Shown: positions 1 to 9,479, counted from the first letter of the stretch. The stretch: DNA of 64,000 nucleotides from Gemmatimonadaceae bacterium (GCA_025358925.1 JANYHT010000030.1:1-64000), one strand, 5' to 3'. Numbers and translations are program-made. Notes: generated by a model not told the origin, from the letters alone.

Positions 1-2060
1 AGCACCGCGCTTGGTCCAATGCGCGAAATAATGTCTTTCGGCTGCAACCAATCGGGCGTAGTGAACACGTTGTCGCTCAGAAACGCGAGCGCCGCTTTTT
101 GTCTGGCCTTGGGCACCACACGAAAGACAGCGCCCGATTGGTCTGCTGTTTTCAGATCGACGTTCACACCACCGATCATTGTTGCCACGTGCCCCATGTA
201 CCCCGACCAACGACCAACGGCTTCTTCGTACACCTCCTGCAAATCGGCGAAATCACTCCCCGACTTTGTTGTCCACGAGATCAGTTGTGGGATCATGCGT
301 TTGTAATTCATCACGGCATACGTCGATGATTTTATTGGATCATCACCTAAATCTTCCGTTTGATTCCGCGGGTCACTGCTACCAAGCCCTTGCGATACAA
401 ATCGATACGGAAATGGCCCCGACTGATCGGTGAGCCACCGATTGAGCGTGATCTTCTCATCGTCCACGCTCGTCGCGCTGATCAATCGATAGCCCCAGTT
501 GATCGCGAACTCATCGAACGGTCCAAGCCGACGAATGAAATCTTTCGTCTTCAGTCCATCCGTCGGTTGCGCGACGTAATTCTGTCGCGCGTAATCCATA
601 ATGGTTGCACTCACGCCGTACTTACTTGTGAACGTCGGACTCCGCAACGAGTCGGTCGGAAACGAGGCCGACGCCATCATGTTGTGCTGCAGGCCGAGCG
701 CGTGACCAACCTCGTGCGTGATCACTTGACGCATGGTTTCGCCCATCAGTTCTTCCGGGATATCGAGCGAACGCGCAGCAGGATTGGACGCACCAGTTTC
801 CATGATCAACCAATTGCGATACGAACGCATGTGGTTGTGATACCAGGTGATCTCACTGTTGATAATTTCGCCTGAACGCGGATCATGCGTGTGCGGACCC
901 GTTGCGTTACGCACCAAACTCGCGGCCCACCGCACCATCGAGTACCGCGCGTCGTCCGGATCAAAATCAGGGTCCTGCGCTTTCGTCGGTGCATCCTTGG
1001 CAATGATGGCGTTCTTGAACCCCGCCTTCTCAAAAACCTTTTGCCAATTCTCGACGCCTTCCTTGACGTAGCGCTTCCACTTCAGTGGCGTGCCGGCATC
1101 GATGTAATAAACAATTGGTTTGACCGGCTCCACCAACTCGCCGCGCGCATACGCGGCTGGATCTTTCGGCTCCAAGCGCCAGCGCGTGATAAACTCTTGC
1201 GATGCCGCCTTTTGTTCGTCGAGGCCATAGTTCACGCGATTGATCGAAAAAAAGCCGACACGCGCATCAGCGTTGCGTGAACGCATCGGCACCTTTGGCA
1301 GCAGGACCATCGACTGGCGCGTTTCCATCGTGACGGTCGCACCATTGCGATCATCGGGCGGTGTGGCGGCATCAAACGTTTGTACCTGTCGCACCTCGAT
1401 ATTGAGTGGGAAACCACGCACACCGCTGATGTAGCTGCGCGCGGGATCATAGCGACGCACTCCGTACGTGCGTCGCTGGTCGGCACTCAGTCCAGACGTG
1501 GCCGGATTGTCTGCCGAGAAAAAATCTGTTACGTCAATCACGTACGACGTGCTGTCGCTCGAAAACGCGGCGATGGAAAAGGCGCCGAGTATCGGAGCGT
1601 AATTGTTTTGCGCGACGCTTTTCGCGATCGGCAATGAATCATCGGCCACCGCATCCGTACTGATGCTCTTCAACAGCACACGCTCGGCGACGCGCTCCCA
1701 GCGAATCATGCGCTCATTCAACGAGCTGCCAGCGCTCTGAAAGCCGCCGGCACCGGCCGGTACGCCCGCAACGCGCGTGACCATGAGAAAGTCACGCCCA
1801 ATCAGCGAGTCTGGCACTTCGAAGAAGTATCGATCATCCACGCGGTGCACTGTGATGCCACCGCGTTCTGTTCGTGCGCGTGAGGTGATCACTTGCGCAT
1901 ACGGTCGTGGTGCGCGCCGAACGGCCGCATTTTGCCCGCTCTCCGCGACAACTGGCGGTGCCACCGGTGGCGATGTCACGGGTGGCGTTTGCGCTGCTGC
2001 CGTGCGCGCCGTAATAGCGCACAGGGCCACGGCAAGGAGGTTCGTTCGGCGCGTACTCAT
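1..2060 (-). CDS. Exported zinc-dependent metalloprotease (DUF5117/DUF5118 type), C-terminus cut by window edge
   Basis: Reading the minus strand from the ATG at 2060 gives at least 686 residues with no stop before the window edge. An N-terminal signal peptide ends near an alanine-rich TAAAQ site. The metzincin-like zinc site HEVGHALGLQHN lies at residues 449-460 (H449, E450, H453, H459). Upstream segments such as FFSADNPATSGL and the downstream YDARYSMVRW-type region fit the large family of secreted zinc proteases with DUF5117/DUF5118 domains. The start codon directly abuts the stop of the S41-like protease gene upstream, so the two are probably co-transcribed. Likely acts in the periplasm or outside the cell on proteins or peptides; substrate unknown. 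The missing C-terminus is only a window effect. Confidence 0.9.
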   Translation of the reverse strand, partial: MSTRRTNLLAVALCAITARTAAAQTPPVTSPPVAPPVVAESGQNAAVRRAPRPYAQVITSRARTERGGITVHRVDDRYFFEVPDSLIGRDFLMVTRVAGVPAGAGGFQSAGSSLNERMIRWERVAERVLLKSISTDAVADDSLPIAKSVAQNNYAPILGAFSIAAFSSDSTSYVIDVTDFFSADNPATSGLSADQRRTYGVRRYDPARSYISGVRGFPLNIEVRQVQTFDAATPPDDRNGATVTMETRQSMVLLPKVPMRSRNADARVGFFSINRVNYGLDEQKAASQEFITRWRLEPKDPAAYARGELVEPVKPIVYYIDAGTPLKWKRYVKEGVENWQKVFEKAGFKNAIIAKDAPTKAQDPDFDPDDARYSMVRWAASLVRNATGPHTHDPRSGEIINSEITWYHNHMRSYRNWLIMETGASNPAARSLDIPEELMGETMRQVITHEVGHALGLQHNMMASASFPTDSLRSPTFTSKYGVSATIMDYARQNYVAQPTDGLKTKDFIRRLGPFDEFAINWGYRLISATSVDDEKITLNRWLTDQSGPFPYRFVSQGLGSSDPRNQTEDLGDDPIKSSTYAVMNYKRMIPQLISWTTKSGSDFADLQEVYEEAVGRWSGYMGHVATMIGGVNVDLKTADQSGAVFRVVPKARQKAALAFLSDNVFTTPDWLQPKDIISRIGPSAV

Positions 2061-5000
2061 CTACTGACCCTTCGTCCGCTTGCCCCACGTTGGCGGCGCT
2101 GGCTCACGTTTTGCGCGATCCGACGGCTTCGCCTTCAACAGTCGCATGCCTTCCTGAATGGCGCGATCCAACTGCGCATCACGACCGGCCATCATGTCCT
2201 TCGGCCAGTTTTCTACTTCGATGTCTGGCGCGACGCCTTCGTTTTCTACAGCCCACTTATCGTCGCGTGCAAAGAATCCAAATCGGGGTGCGATCATGGA
2301 GCCGCCATCGACAAAGTTTGGCGTGTCCGTTGTTGCAACAAGACCGCCCCATGTGCGCATACCAACAAGTGTACCGAGCTTCCGCCGCTTGAACATGTAC
2401 GGCATTAAGTCGCCACCCGAGCCGGCCATTTCGTTGATGATCATCACCTTCGGTCCCCAAATGCCGTTCGCGGGGCTAGTGAATGGCACGCGATCACCGA
2501 CCGGATTGTTGAAGTAGCCATCGTAGTCGCGGCCGAGCATATCAACGATGTAATCGGCTGCTGATCCACCGCCATTGTAACGCTCGTCCACCACCACACC
2601 TTCGCGATCCTGCTGCGCGAAATAGTAGCGATTGAAGCTCGTGAAGCCCGGTTGGCCGGTGTTCGGCACGTACACATAGGCGAGCTTCCCACCGCTTAGT
2701 GAGTCGACGTGACGGCGGTTGGCCTCAACCCATGCACGTGTGCGCAAGCCTTGCTCGTTGGCAATTGGCAGCACTGTGATCTGTCGTGCACCATCCATCA
2801 CAGGTCGCGCGTTGACGGTGAGCACCGTTTGCCGATTGGCCGTGCCATCCAGCAGCCGATATATGTTGTCCGGCGCGCGGAGTTCGATGCCGTTAATGGC
2901 CAGGATGTAGTCGCCATTACTCACGTTCACGCCCGGCGTTGCAAGCGGTGCACGCAATTCGGGATTCCAGCTTTCGCTTTCGAAGATGCGCGTGATGCGA
3001 TACCGACCGGCGTCAACGGCAAGATCGGCGCCGAGTAGGCCGACCGTGGATGGCGGCGGATCAATACCCATGTCGCCACCACGCACGTAGGAATGCCCGA
3101 TGGAAATTTCCGCGCCCATCATGTCCATCAAATAATTCAGATCCGCGCGATGATTCACCGACGCGAGCAACGGCTCGTACATCGCACGATCGGCCGCCCA
3201 ATCGGTGCCGTGCATGTTCGGCACATACAGGTTGTTGCGCTCGTTGCGCCAGCCTTCCGCAAAAATCTGTTTGAATTCAGCTTTCGGATCGATGTACGCG
3301 CGTAATGTCGCGGTCAGTTTTCCGGCAGCTGGAAGTGGTACCGTTTTATCTGCATCCACGAGAAACAATCCACCCTGCGCGCCGACAGTGCGATACAACA
3401 ACTTGTGCCCGTCGCCACTGACCACGAATTGTGCAACGCCTTGCATGAACGGCGCGGCGCGGCGTGAGCGGAGTTCGTAACGATGTAACGTGTTTGCGCC
3501 GCCTGCTGCCGCGCGATCATTTGTGCCCGACGCTGGGACAGGTTCCAAAAAGAACACCGTGCCAGCAGAACCAGCGCGCAACGACGTGTAGTTACGCAAC
3601 GCCACATCCTGCACGGCAATGATGCGCTGTTGCACACCGTCAAAATCAATGCGTGTGACACGGCGCGCGTTGCGCGCGGCAGCAGTGTCGGATGATGCGG
3701 CCGAGTCATTCACCGCGCGCCGAACAACGGTTGCGCTTTCGTCGTCGCTTTCCGGCAGCAACGGTGATGGCTCATTCTTCGCGAGCACCATCAAATACAG
3801 CGCTTTGGTGACTGGATGATCGTACGCCGACATATCCAGCAACGACGAGTTCAATCCAATGGTGGTTGACGCGAAGAACCATAGATACTTGCCGCTCGCA
3901 TCCCACGTGGGCATCGTCGCGTCAGCAAGTCCGTCCGTAATTTGCTTCTTCTCTCCAGTCTGCGTATCGAACACATAAATCACCCGCATGAGCGACGGCA
4001 GATGCTTCGCGTATGCAAGCCACCGTCCGTCCGGACTCCACGATGGAACGATGGAGCGTTCAGCGTTGAAGTGCTGATCTGCATCGGCCAACGTTGTTTT
4101 GCCCGTTGACAGATCCACAATCCAAATACGAAAACGCGAGTCTTGATACGCAATGCGACGTCCATCCGGACTCCACGCGGGCGCATACGGCCGACTCGGT
4201 TCTGGTAACGCAATTTCGCGCGGCGCAACGAGACCTTCCTGCGGTGCGATGTACAGCGCGTACTCGCCGGACTTGTCGCTGAAGTACGCAATCGACTTGC
4301 CATCGGGCGCCCACATCGGCGCGATCTCGGCCGATCCACTTGTGGCCGTGATGTTTCGCACGTCGCCCTTTTCGGCGGGTACCGTGAAAATCTCGCCGCG
4401 TGCTTCGACGGCTGCGCGCTTACCGGTCGGCGACAGTGCGAGCGTTGTCACGCGTGACGTGACGTCTTTCCATTGCGGCATCATCCACGGAAAATCACCG
4501 GCGGCCGTAATGTCGACCGTGTGTTCTTTCGATGTTTTCGTGTCGAGTTCGTGGACCACGCCCGCTTGTTCAAACACCAAGACACCGGCGGCGGCATCGA
4601 GGGTTTTTACGTCAAAGTCACGAAATTTCGTGAGCTGCGTGAGTGCTTTGCTTTTTGTGTCGTACGACCAAACGTTCGCCACGCCATCGCGATCCGAGAT
4701 GAATGACACCACGTCACCCGTCCACACGGGGTCCATGTCTTTCGAGTCTTTCCATGGTGGCGACGTGACGTCGTGCGATGCGAGATCGAGAATCCAGATC
4801 GGTCGATTCTGTCCGCCGCGATAGTTGCGACGTTCTTCATCCCACGAATTATTCATGCGATACGCGAGCCGTTTGCCATCGGCGGACAGCTTGCCTTGAT
4901 ACGCGCGCGGCATGGGCATCGGTTCTTCAATGCCACCGGCGGCGGCAATGGTCCAAAAGCGCGGTGATGCGCTGGGTGCAGCCGTTGCGCGCATTGTGGA

Positions 5001-5372
5001 GAAGACGATGGACTTTCCGTCGGGTGTCCAGCCTTGCACGAGGTCCGCCGCGGGATGCCATGTCAAACGCTTTGGTTCCCCTCCGCTTGCAGCGACGACA
5101 TACACATCCGAGTTGCCAGAGTAATCACCGGTGAAGGCGATCCATTTGCCGTCGGGTGACAGTTTCGGATTGCTCTCGTTGCCGCCGCTCGTGATGCGTC
5201 GCGCATTGCCACCGGAGCGCTCGGTGATCCAGATGTTATTCGCGTAGGTGAAGGCGATCTGTGTCGCGCTGACGGTGGGACTACGAAGGAGACGAGTTTG
5301 CGCGGTCAGTGTTGTGACGGAGGGTGCGAGACACAGCACCGCGGCGAGGAGCGAGCGCATCGGACGAGACAT
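2061..5372 (-). CDS. Tricorn-like S41 family peptidase with WD40/TolB propeller and PDZ domain
   Basis: 1103 residues. A signal peptide (cleavage after TLTAQ) is followed by a long beta-propeller region with TolB/WD40-like repeats (SPDGKWIAFTGDYSGNSDVY, SPDGRRIAYQDSRFRIWIVD) over roughly residues 30-680. A PDZ-like segment with NGDYILAINGIEL is followed by a C-terminal S41 protease domain. The nucleophile is predicted as Ser985 in NEMAGSGGDLMPY, with the tricorn-type GGGSAADY segment before it. Archaeal tricorn is cytosolic, whereas the signal peptide here indicates an exported version, as is common in Bacteroidota and Gemmatimonadota. Predicted to degrade oligopeptides or proteins in the periplasm. 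First gene of an apparent two-gene unit with the zinc protease downstream (stop and start are adjacent). Confidence 0.93.
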   Translation of the reverse strand: MSRPMRSLLAAVLCLAPSVTTLTAQTRLLRSPTVSATQIAFTYANNIWITERSGGNARRITSGGNESNPKLSPDGKWIAFTGDYSGNSDVYVVAASGGEPKRLTWHPAADLVQGWTPDGKSIVFSTMRATAAPSASPRFWTIAAAGGIEEPMPMPRAYQGKLSADGKRLAYRMNNSWDEERRNYRGGQNRPIWILDLASHDVTSPPWKDSKDMDPVWTGDVVSFISDRDGVANVWSYDTKSKALTQLTKFRDFDVKTLDAAAGVLVFEQAGVVHELDTKTSKEHTVDITAAGDFPWMMPQWKDVTSRVTTLALSPTGKRAAVEARGEIFTVPAEKGDVRNITATSGSAEIAPMWAPDGKSIAYFSDKSGEYALYIAPQEGLVAPREIALPEPSRPYAPAWSPDGRRIAYQDSRFRIWIVDLSTGKTTLADADQHFNAERSIVPSWSPDGRWLAYAKHLPSLMRVIYVFDTQTGEKKQITDGLADATMPTWDASGKYLWFFASTTIGLNSSLLDMSAYDHPVTKALYLMVLAKNEPSPLLPESDDESATVVRRAVNDSAASSDTAAARNARRVTRIDFDGVQQRIIAVQDVALRNYTSLRAGSAGTVFFLEPVPASGTNDRAAAGGANTLHRYELRSRRAAPFMQGVAQFVVSGDGHKLLYRTVGAQGGLFLVDADKTVPLPAAGKLTATLRAYIDPKAEFKQIFAEGWRNERNNLYVPNMHGTDWAADRAMYEPLLASVNHRADLNYLMDMMGAEISIGHSYVRGGDMGIDPPPSTVGLLGADLAVDAGRYRITRIFESESWNPELRAPLATPGVNVSNGDYILAINGIELRAPDNIYRLLDGTANRQTVLTVNARPVMDGARQITVLPIANEQGLRTRAWVEANRRHVDSLSGGKLAYVYVPNTGQPGFTSFNRYYFAQQDREGVVVDERYNGGGSAADYIVDMLGRDYDGYFNNPVGDRVPFTSPANGIWGPKVMIINEMAGSGGDLMPYMFKRRKLGTLVGMRTWGGLVATTDTPNFVDGGSMIAPRFGFFARDDKWAVENEGVAPDIEVENWPKDMMAGRDAQLDRAIQEGMRLLKAKPSDRAKREPAPPTWGKRTKGQ

Positions 5373-5871
5373 GGCGAGAGGAGGGACGGAGGCGGAACGA
5401 CGTCGGCGGAGCGAATGGCTGAGTAAAACTTATGCCGTGCGCGTCGCAGTGACATGCGCCAATTGGTCCCACTCGGTATTCATCACGATAAATCGGAGTA
5501 AATGCGATGCTGCACCGAACAAGTCAGTTGTGCCGTCCGAAAAACCTGTCTTCGATAAACCAACTCAGGAGCACTAGGATCACAGCGATCACCATTGCTC
5601 GAGCTCAGTGATTTTGATTTTTCCATGGCGGTTCGCGCATGCTCTTACCTTTTAGATGTCTTGTCCGGTAGTAAGCTGGCGAGGAAAAGTAACCGCATCA
5701 GCACAACCGTCTCGGACCTTTCAACGACGTTCGAACACGAAGTAGACGAAGTCTACTGAGTACTGCGCGCGTAATTGCAGTGCACACGTTTGCATCCTTG
5801 CGCTACACTGCGCATCGCGCGCTCGCGACTAGCGGGCAGGGGCACATGCCCCCACCCGCCTTTGGTTCGAT
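5373..5871. other. Intergenic stretch without a convincing gene
   Basis: About 500 bases between two minus-strand genes. Short open frames here have atypical composition and no recognisable motif. The only clear structure is the hairpin at 5832-5859. The segment next to 5372 must carry the promoter of the protease pair, but I could not pick out a convincing -35/-10. Confidence 0.5.
5832..5859 (-). terminator. Strong GC hairpin just past a minus-strand gene end
   Basis: The arms at 5832-5844 and 5847-5859 pair at 12 of 13 positions with a two-base loop. The hairpin sits 12 bases beyond the stop codon of the minus-strand membrane protein gene. There is no clear U tract, so the role as an intrinsic terminator is inferred from position and stability only. 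Confidence 0.45.
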
Positions 5872-6246
5872 TTAACGGTGGCGCGTCCGTTTGTCCCAAA
5901 GCCACGAAATGACTACAACGGCAGCAAAACCTAGCGACGCACTTCGCAACGCCCATCGTGCGGTTTCGCTTGTTGTAAACTGCCGAGCAAACTCACAGCA
6001 TGCGAGCACCGCTAGAGACACGAATGGAACAGCATTCCGTGACCTGTTTGCGCGCAGCATCACCACCATGGCGACAATGGACACAGCTGCAACGCATGCG
6101 GAGAGCCATATTGAAACCATCGACATGATGGCATCGCCTTCCGGAATGCGAGAGAGTAGCACGACAGACACAGTTGCAAGGACGATGACGACACTATGAC
6201 TCGCCTTAACCAAAAGCCAGCGAGAGGATACTTTGGATCCGTTCAC
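5872..6246 (-). CDS. Small four-helix membrane protein of unknown function
   Basis: 124 residues with about four hydrophobic helices (around residues 12-32, 38-62, 72-86 and 100-117) and a basic C-terminal tail (WDKRTRHR). I do not recognise a family. It lies downstream of, and in the same direction as, the lipoprotein gene at 6371-7084, with a gap of 66 to 124 bases depending on where that gene truly ends, so the two may form one unit. Codon use is consistent with a real gene, and a stable hairpin follows its stop. Confidence 0.6.
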   Translation of the reverse strand: MNGSKVSSRWLLVKASHSVVIVLATVSVVLLSRIPEGDAIMSMVSIWLSACVAAVSIVAMVVMLRANRSRNAVPFVSLAVLACCEFARQFTTSETARWALRSASLGFAAVVVISWLWDKRTRHR

Positions 6247-6370
6247 GTTCTACTCCACTCCAAAGGTTTGTGCGGCGCTAGCATCGAAACGACCGCCGCC
6301 TGTATCCGCATGCTACTGTTCGTATTGATGGCAAATCGTATCGGATCCGTCATATCTCCAAGTGGCCCCA

Positions 6371-7084
6371 TCATCGTAGCCGATGTACCAGTCGACTACA
6401 GTACATTCTCCTTCGGTGAAATGGGTTCGACAGGAGTGCGCTGGAGTGTGCGTTACCCAGATCCGTTTGGACGATATGAGTCGGCCTTCCGTTGACGTCA
6501 AGGGTCGATGTCGTCATACGCGACATCATCCATTGATTGCCGGTCCGCTTATAGGCTATGTCTTTGACCGCAACTGCACGACCGTCGACGTTGAATATCA
6601 TCTTTGTCGGCGGCTGGCCGGATACGGCAGAATTCGGAGAGTAATCGATTGTCGTTCTTTTCCCGTTATACAGCGGCAACACCAACGTTTTCCCACCAGA
6701 TAGTTTCGGACTGCGAACACTCATGCCGCTAACTTGAGAACGGGTGTTATTAGCCCGGAGACCAGTTTCAACAATGCTGTGAATCACCGTCTGCGTCTGG
6801 ATCTCATCTTTCAGCGTTGCAACAGCTGTTGGCGAGAGATTCATGGATTCGCCGGTGTCTACGATCAACCGACCGTTTGCAGTTCGGTACGCACCGACGG
6901 TCGCTGCGGCGAATTGAAGACCACTGTCGGTGACGTTCCAAATGGTGGTTCGGTAAACTCCCCCGGGAATGTTGGGTGTCGTTGACGCGGGTGCGGTGAT
7001 GCTTTTGGCGAGATCATCACATCCTGCGGCAAATACGACTCCGACAATGCTTGTGAGGAATAACTTACGGCCAATACGTTTCAT
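6371..7084 (-). CDS. Putative lipoprotein, probably frameshifted near its C-terminus
   Basis: The ATG at 7084 is chosen because a GAGG ribosome site lies just upstream and the protein begins with a lipoprotein signal (MKRIGRKLFLTSIVG, then VVFAAGC). Mature part of about 200 residues with no known domain; contains GLQFAAATVGAYRTANGRL and PKLSGGKTLVLPLYNGKR. In this frame the last ~25 residues (NPFHRRRMYCSRLVHRLR) are basic and unlike the rest. One frame over, the DNA continues as a more natural acidic, aromatic tail (TVVDWYIGYDDGATWRYDG) ending at 6313. A single-base change in the GGG near 6460 would join the two frames. Function unknown; likely outer-membrane or periplasmic. Confidence 0.65.
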   Translation of the reverse strand: MKRIGRKLFLTSIVGVVFAAGCDDLAKSITAPASTTPNIPGGVYRTTIWNVTDSGLQFAAATVGAYRTANGRLIVDTGESMNLSPTAVATLKDEIQTQTVIHSIVETGLRANNTRSQVSGMSVRSPKLSGGKTLVLPLYNGKRTTIDYSPNSAVSGQPPTKMIFNVDGRAVAVKDIAYKRTGNQWMMSRMTTSTLDVNGRPTHIVQTDLGNAHSSALLSNPFHRRRMYCSRLVHRLR

Positions 7085-7491
7085 GAAACCCTCGGACAAA
7101 TAATGTGGACTTGAATCTCAACGCCAATGAAACTGCGCAGATGGGTCTGGGACTTCCCCGAACAAAGCCGTCAGCGCAAACGGGACTTTCCGAGTAGAGA
7201 GCTTGCTCTGCTCAACTTGGTGCTAGGAGTTGCTCGTTCAGGGAATGATGTGCGCTAGGCCGTATCCCTCCGTGATTGTGCAATTGCCGTCGACCGAATA
7301 GAGCGTGTGGTCGACGTCCCGAAACGTTAGGAGTTGCCGTCATCGCATCGTCACCGAGACATCTGCTTTTTGACAGTAATCCTCATTCGTTTCGTCCCAG
7401 TGCCAGTTCGCGAACATTTCATATCGTTGCAAATACGCGCGATCAGTGGCCCATTTTTTATCCATCCGACGATGCCATAGTGCCCCTACGC
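7085..7491. other. Intergenic stretch, no gene recognised
   Basis: About 400 bases between the lipoprotein start and the end of the beta-lactamase-like gene. No recognisable protein motif on either strand. It should hold the promoter of the lipoprotein gene and the 3' end of the beta-lactamase-like transcript. No strong hairpin was noticed. Confidence 0.4.
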
Positions 7492-8709
7492 TCATGGCGA
7501 CGTCGCGAGGTACTGTCTCACCGCGTCGCTCAGCGCACGCTCGGCCATCGCCGCGCCCGTGAGGTTCGCAAAACTTGATGTGTTGTAGACCGCAATCACG
7601 GCGCGCGTGGTGCGGGGATTGAAATAGAGGAATGAACGAAAGCCCGCTTGCGTACCCGTGTGTCCAATGATGCGTTCTGCGCCCACGCCGTAGAGGAAGA
7701 ACGACAGTCCCATGGAACCGTTTGCGGGATGCGCGGCATCGAGCGGAACGACTTGGCTCCACATTTCACTAAATGATTTTCGCGAGAGTATGAGGTCGTA
7801 CGTGTGTTGCAACTTCTGGTCATCGTGTGCGGCGTTCGTGAGAAATGCCGCGTACGTCATGAGATCGGTGAGTGGCGCATTCCAGCCACCGTTTGGAATC
7901 GTGATACCCGGATCGAAATCGCGCCCGTTGGCTGTGACGGAGAGTGTACGCGTTGACGAGTCACGTCGCACGTAATAATTGTTGGAGCGATCACCCGCGA
8001 GATGATACGGCGTGGTATTGACGTAACTGTGCGTGAGGCCGAGTGGTGTCCAGATATTTTTCTGGATGTAATGAACCCACGGGTCACCGGTGATCTGTTC
8101 AATGACGCGCGCGAGATAGACGAATCCTGGATTGCTATAGCCGAATTGCGTGCCCGGTTTGAATAGCAATTGTTGATACGGCATCATGGCAACGAGCTGT
8201 TCCCACTTCGTTGGTTCGAACGGTTGCCATGGACTGTTGTCGTCACTGTACGGCCACGTACCGTTGCGTGTGCCTGCGCTGTGCGAAAGTAACATGCGCA
8301 ATGTGATGTCATCCATTGAACCGAAGGCATCGTGTATTTGCCGCAGCTCTGGGAGGTACATGGTGATGCGATCGTCGAGACTGAGTTTGCCGCGATCACG
8401 GAGCTGCATGATCGCGATGGCCGTCAGCGTTTTGGTGATTGAGCCCCAATGGAAGATCGTTGCATCGGTGACGGGCTCACGGAGCGCCCGATCGCCCATG
8501 CCCACATTGTCGCGCGCGATGCTGGTGCCATTGCGCATGACCACGATGGATGCGCCGACAATGCTATCGGCGCTGATATAGCGACGAAACGCTGCGTCAA
8601 GCGTACGCCAGCTCGTGTCTGCAACCGCAGGCTGCGCGATTGCCGTGCGAGCGGTCGCACTGATCAAGCAGGCCGCAAGCACGAAACCAAAAATTTTGTT
8701 AAGCGTCAT
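7492..8709 (-). CDS. Serine hydrolase, beta-lactamase family (class C-like / penicillin-binding fold)
   Basis: 405 residues with a signal peptide (cleaved near TAIAQ). The three catalytic motifs of the family are visible: SxxK as S90-I-T-K93, YxN as Y191-S-N193, and a KTG equivalent as HTG in GHTGTQAGF near residue 355. Length and motifs fit Pfam Beta-lactamase (PF00144), which covers class C lactamases, esterases and D-aminopeptidases. Calling it a drug resistance gene would go beyond the evidence. It is divergent from the PadR gene at 8859 across a 149-base gap, so PadR may also control it. Confidence 0.9.
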   Translation of the reverse strand: MTLNKIFGFVLAACLISATARTAIAQPAVADTSWRTLDAAFRRYISADSIVGASIVVMRNGTSIARDNVGMGDRALREPVTDATIFHWGSITKTLTAIAIMQLRDRGKLSLDDRITMYLPELRQIHDAFGSMDDITLRMLLSHSAGTRNGTWPYSDDNSPWQPFEPTKWEQLVAMMPYQQLLFKPGTQFGYSNPGFVYLARVIEQITGDPWVHYIQKNIWTPLGLTHSYVNTTPYHLAGDRSNNYYVRRDSSTRTLSVTANGRDFDPGITIPNGGWNAPLTDLMTYAAFLTNAAHDDQKLQHTYDLILSRKSFSEMWSQVVPLDAAHPANGSMGLSFFLYGVGAERIIGHTGTQAGFRSFLYFNPRTTRAVIAVYNTSSFANLTGAAMAERALSDAVRQYLATSP

Positions 8710-8744
8710 CTCGCGAAAGTACCGCCGCCACGCTGGATGCCCAA

Positions 8745-8765
8745 ATCCCTAATCCCTAGTCCCTA
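8745..8765. repeat. Three tandem heptamers RTCCCTA
   Basis: ATCCCTA, ATCCCTA and GTCCCTA follow each other without gaps, reading as TAGGGAY on the other strand. They sit just upstream of the padR -35 element. The same arrangement recurs at 14235-14255, directly before another start codon. Confidence 0.8.
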
Positions 8766-8769
8766 TCAG

Positions 8770-8798
8770 TTGACAAGTTATATCTTCCGTACTATCGT
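8770..8798 (+). promoter_or_regulatory. Promoter of the PadR-family gene
   Basis: A perfect -35 TTGACA (8770-8775) is separated by 17 bases from a -10-like TATCGT (8793-8798, four of six consensus positions). The -10 falls inside the palindromic repeat at 8793-8816, so a repressor bound there would block transcription. Confidence 0.65.
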
Positions 8799-8816
8799 AC
8801 GATATATCGTAAGATA
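8793..8816. promoter_or_regulatory. Probable PadR operator: duplicated 12-bp palindrome
   Basis: TATCGTACGATA (8793-8804) is a perfect palindrome. It is followed immediately by TATCGTAAGATA (8805-8816), the same 12-mer with one change. PadR dimers bind dyad sites near their own promoters, and this one overlaps the -10. Autoregulation is an inference from that placement. Confidence 0.6.
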
Positions 8817-8858
8817 GAGCTTACGATGTATCTCAACACGATAAAAAGGAACAATACC

Positions 8859-9467
8859 ATGTGGCACCAATGCAGAAACAACGAATCGTCCGAAGGGCGC
8901 GGCGAACGTGGGCGCCGCGGATGGCCAGGGTTTGATGCCGATTTCGGCGCATTCTTTGGCGGCGGCGGACACAAGCGGCGCGGCCCGTTTGGCGGCGGAC
9001 GCATGTTCGACCAAGGCGATCTCAAACTCGTCATCCTCCGTTTGCTCGACGAAAAACCGCGGCACGGTTACGACATCATCAAGGAGCTCGAAGAGCGCTC
9101 TGGTGGTCGCTATACGCCAAGTGCCGGCGCCGTATATCCAACGCTGACGATGCTTGAAGACTTAGGCTACGCCATTGCCACGCCAGAAGAGGGCGGCAAA
9201 AAGGTTTACGCGATCACGGACGCAGGGCGCGCCCATCTCGCCGAAAATCGCAACACAGTCGACGAACTTTTTGAGCGTGTCGGACAGATCGGCGATGCAG
9301 TGTTTGGAGAAGGCGTGCGACCTGCGCGTGACGCCATGATTACGCTCGCGAAAGAATTTGGGGGCGCAATGATGAACGGCAGGCGTAGCACGGAAGACGT
9401 CGCACGGATTGCCGAGATTTTGGAGCGCGCCGCAAATGAGTTGCGCGCGGTCGGTAAGACGGTGTGA
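8859..9467 (+). CDS. PadR-family transcriptional regulator
   Basis: 202 residues from the ATG at 8859, chosen over the upstream ATG at 8826 because AAAAGGA (8844-8850) gives a well-placed ribosome site. A Gly/Arg-rich N-terminal extension of ~45 residues precedes the winged-helix domain: LKLVILRLLDEKPRHGYDII, then GGRYTPSAGAVYPTLTMLED and the wing GGKKVYAITDAGRAHL. The C-terminal helices (about residues 140-200) resemble the dimerisation part of subfamily 1 PadR proteins. It probably represses its own transcription through the operator at 8793-8816 and may regulate the divergent beta-lactamase-like gene. The ligand is unknown. Confidence 0.92.
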   Translation: MWHQCRNNESSEGRGERGRRGWPGFDADFGAFFGGGGHKRRGPFGGGRMFDQGDLKLVILRLLDEKPRHGYDIIKELEERSGGRYTPSAGAVYPTLTMLEDLGYAIATPEEGGKKVYAITDAGRAHLAENRNTVDELFERVGQIGDAVFGEGVRPARDAMITLAKEFGGAMMNGRRSTEDVARIAEILERAANELRAVGKTV

Positions 9468-9479
9468 AGGGGCAATAGC

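Noticed and set aside
7492-8709. Naming the serine hydrolase an antibiotic resistance beta-lactamase
   Set aside because: The same motifs occur in esterases and peptidases of PF00144; sequence alone does not support a resistance role.
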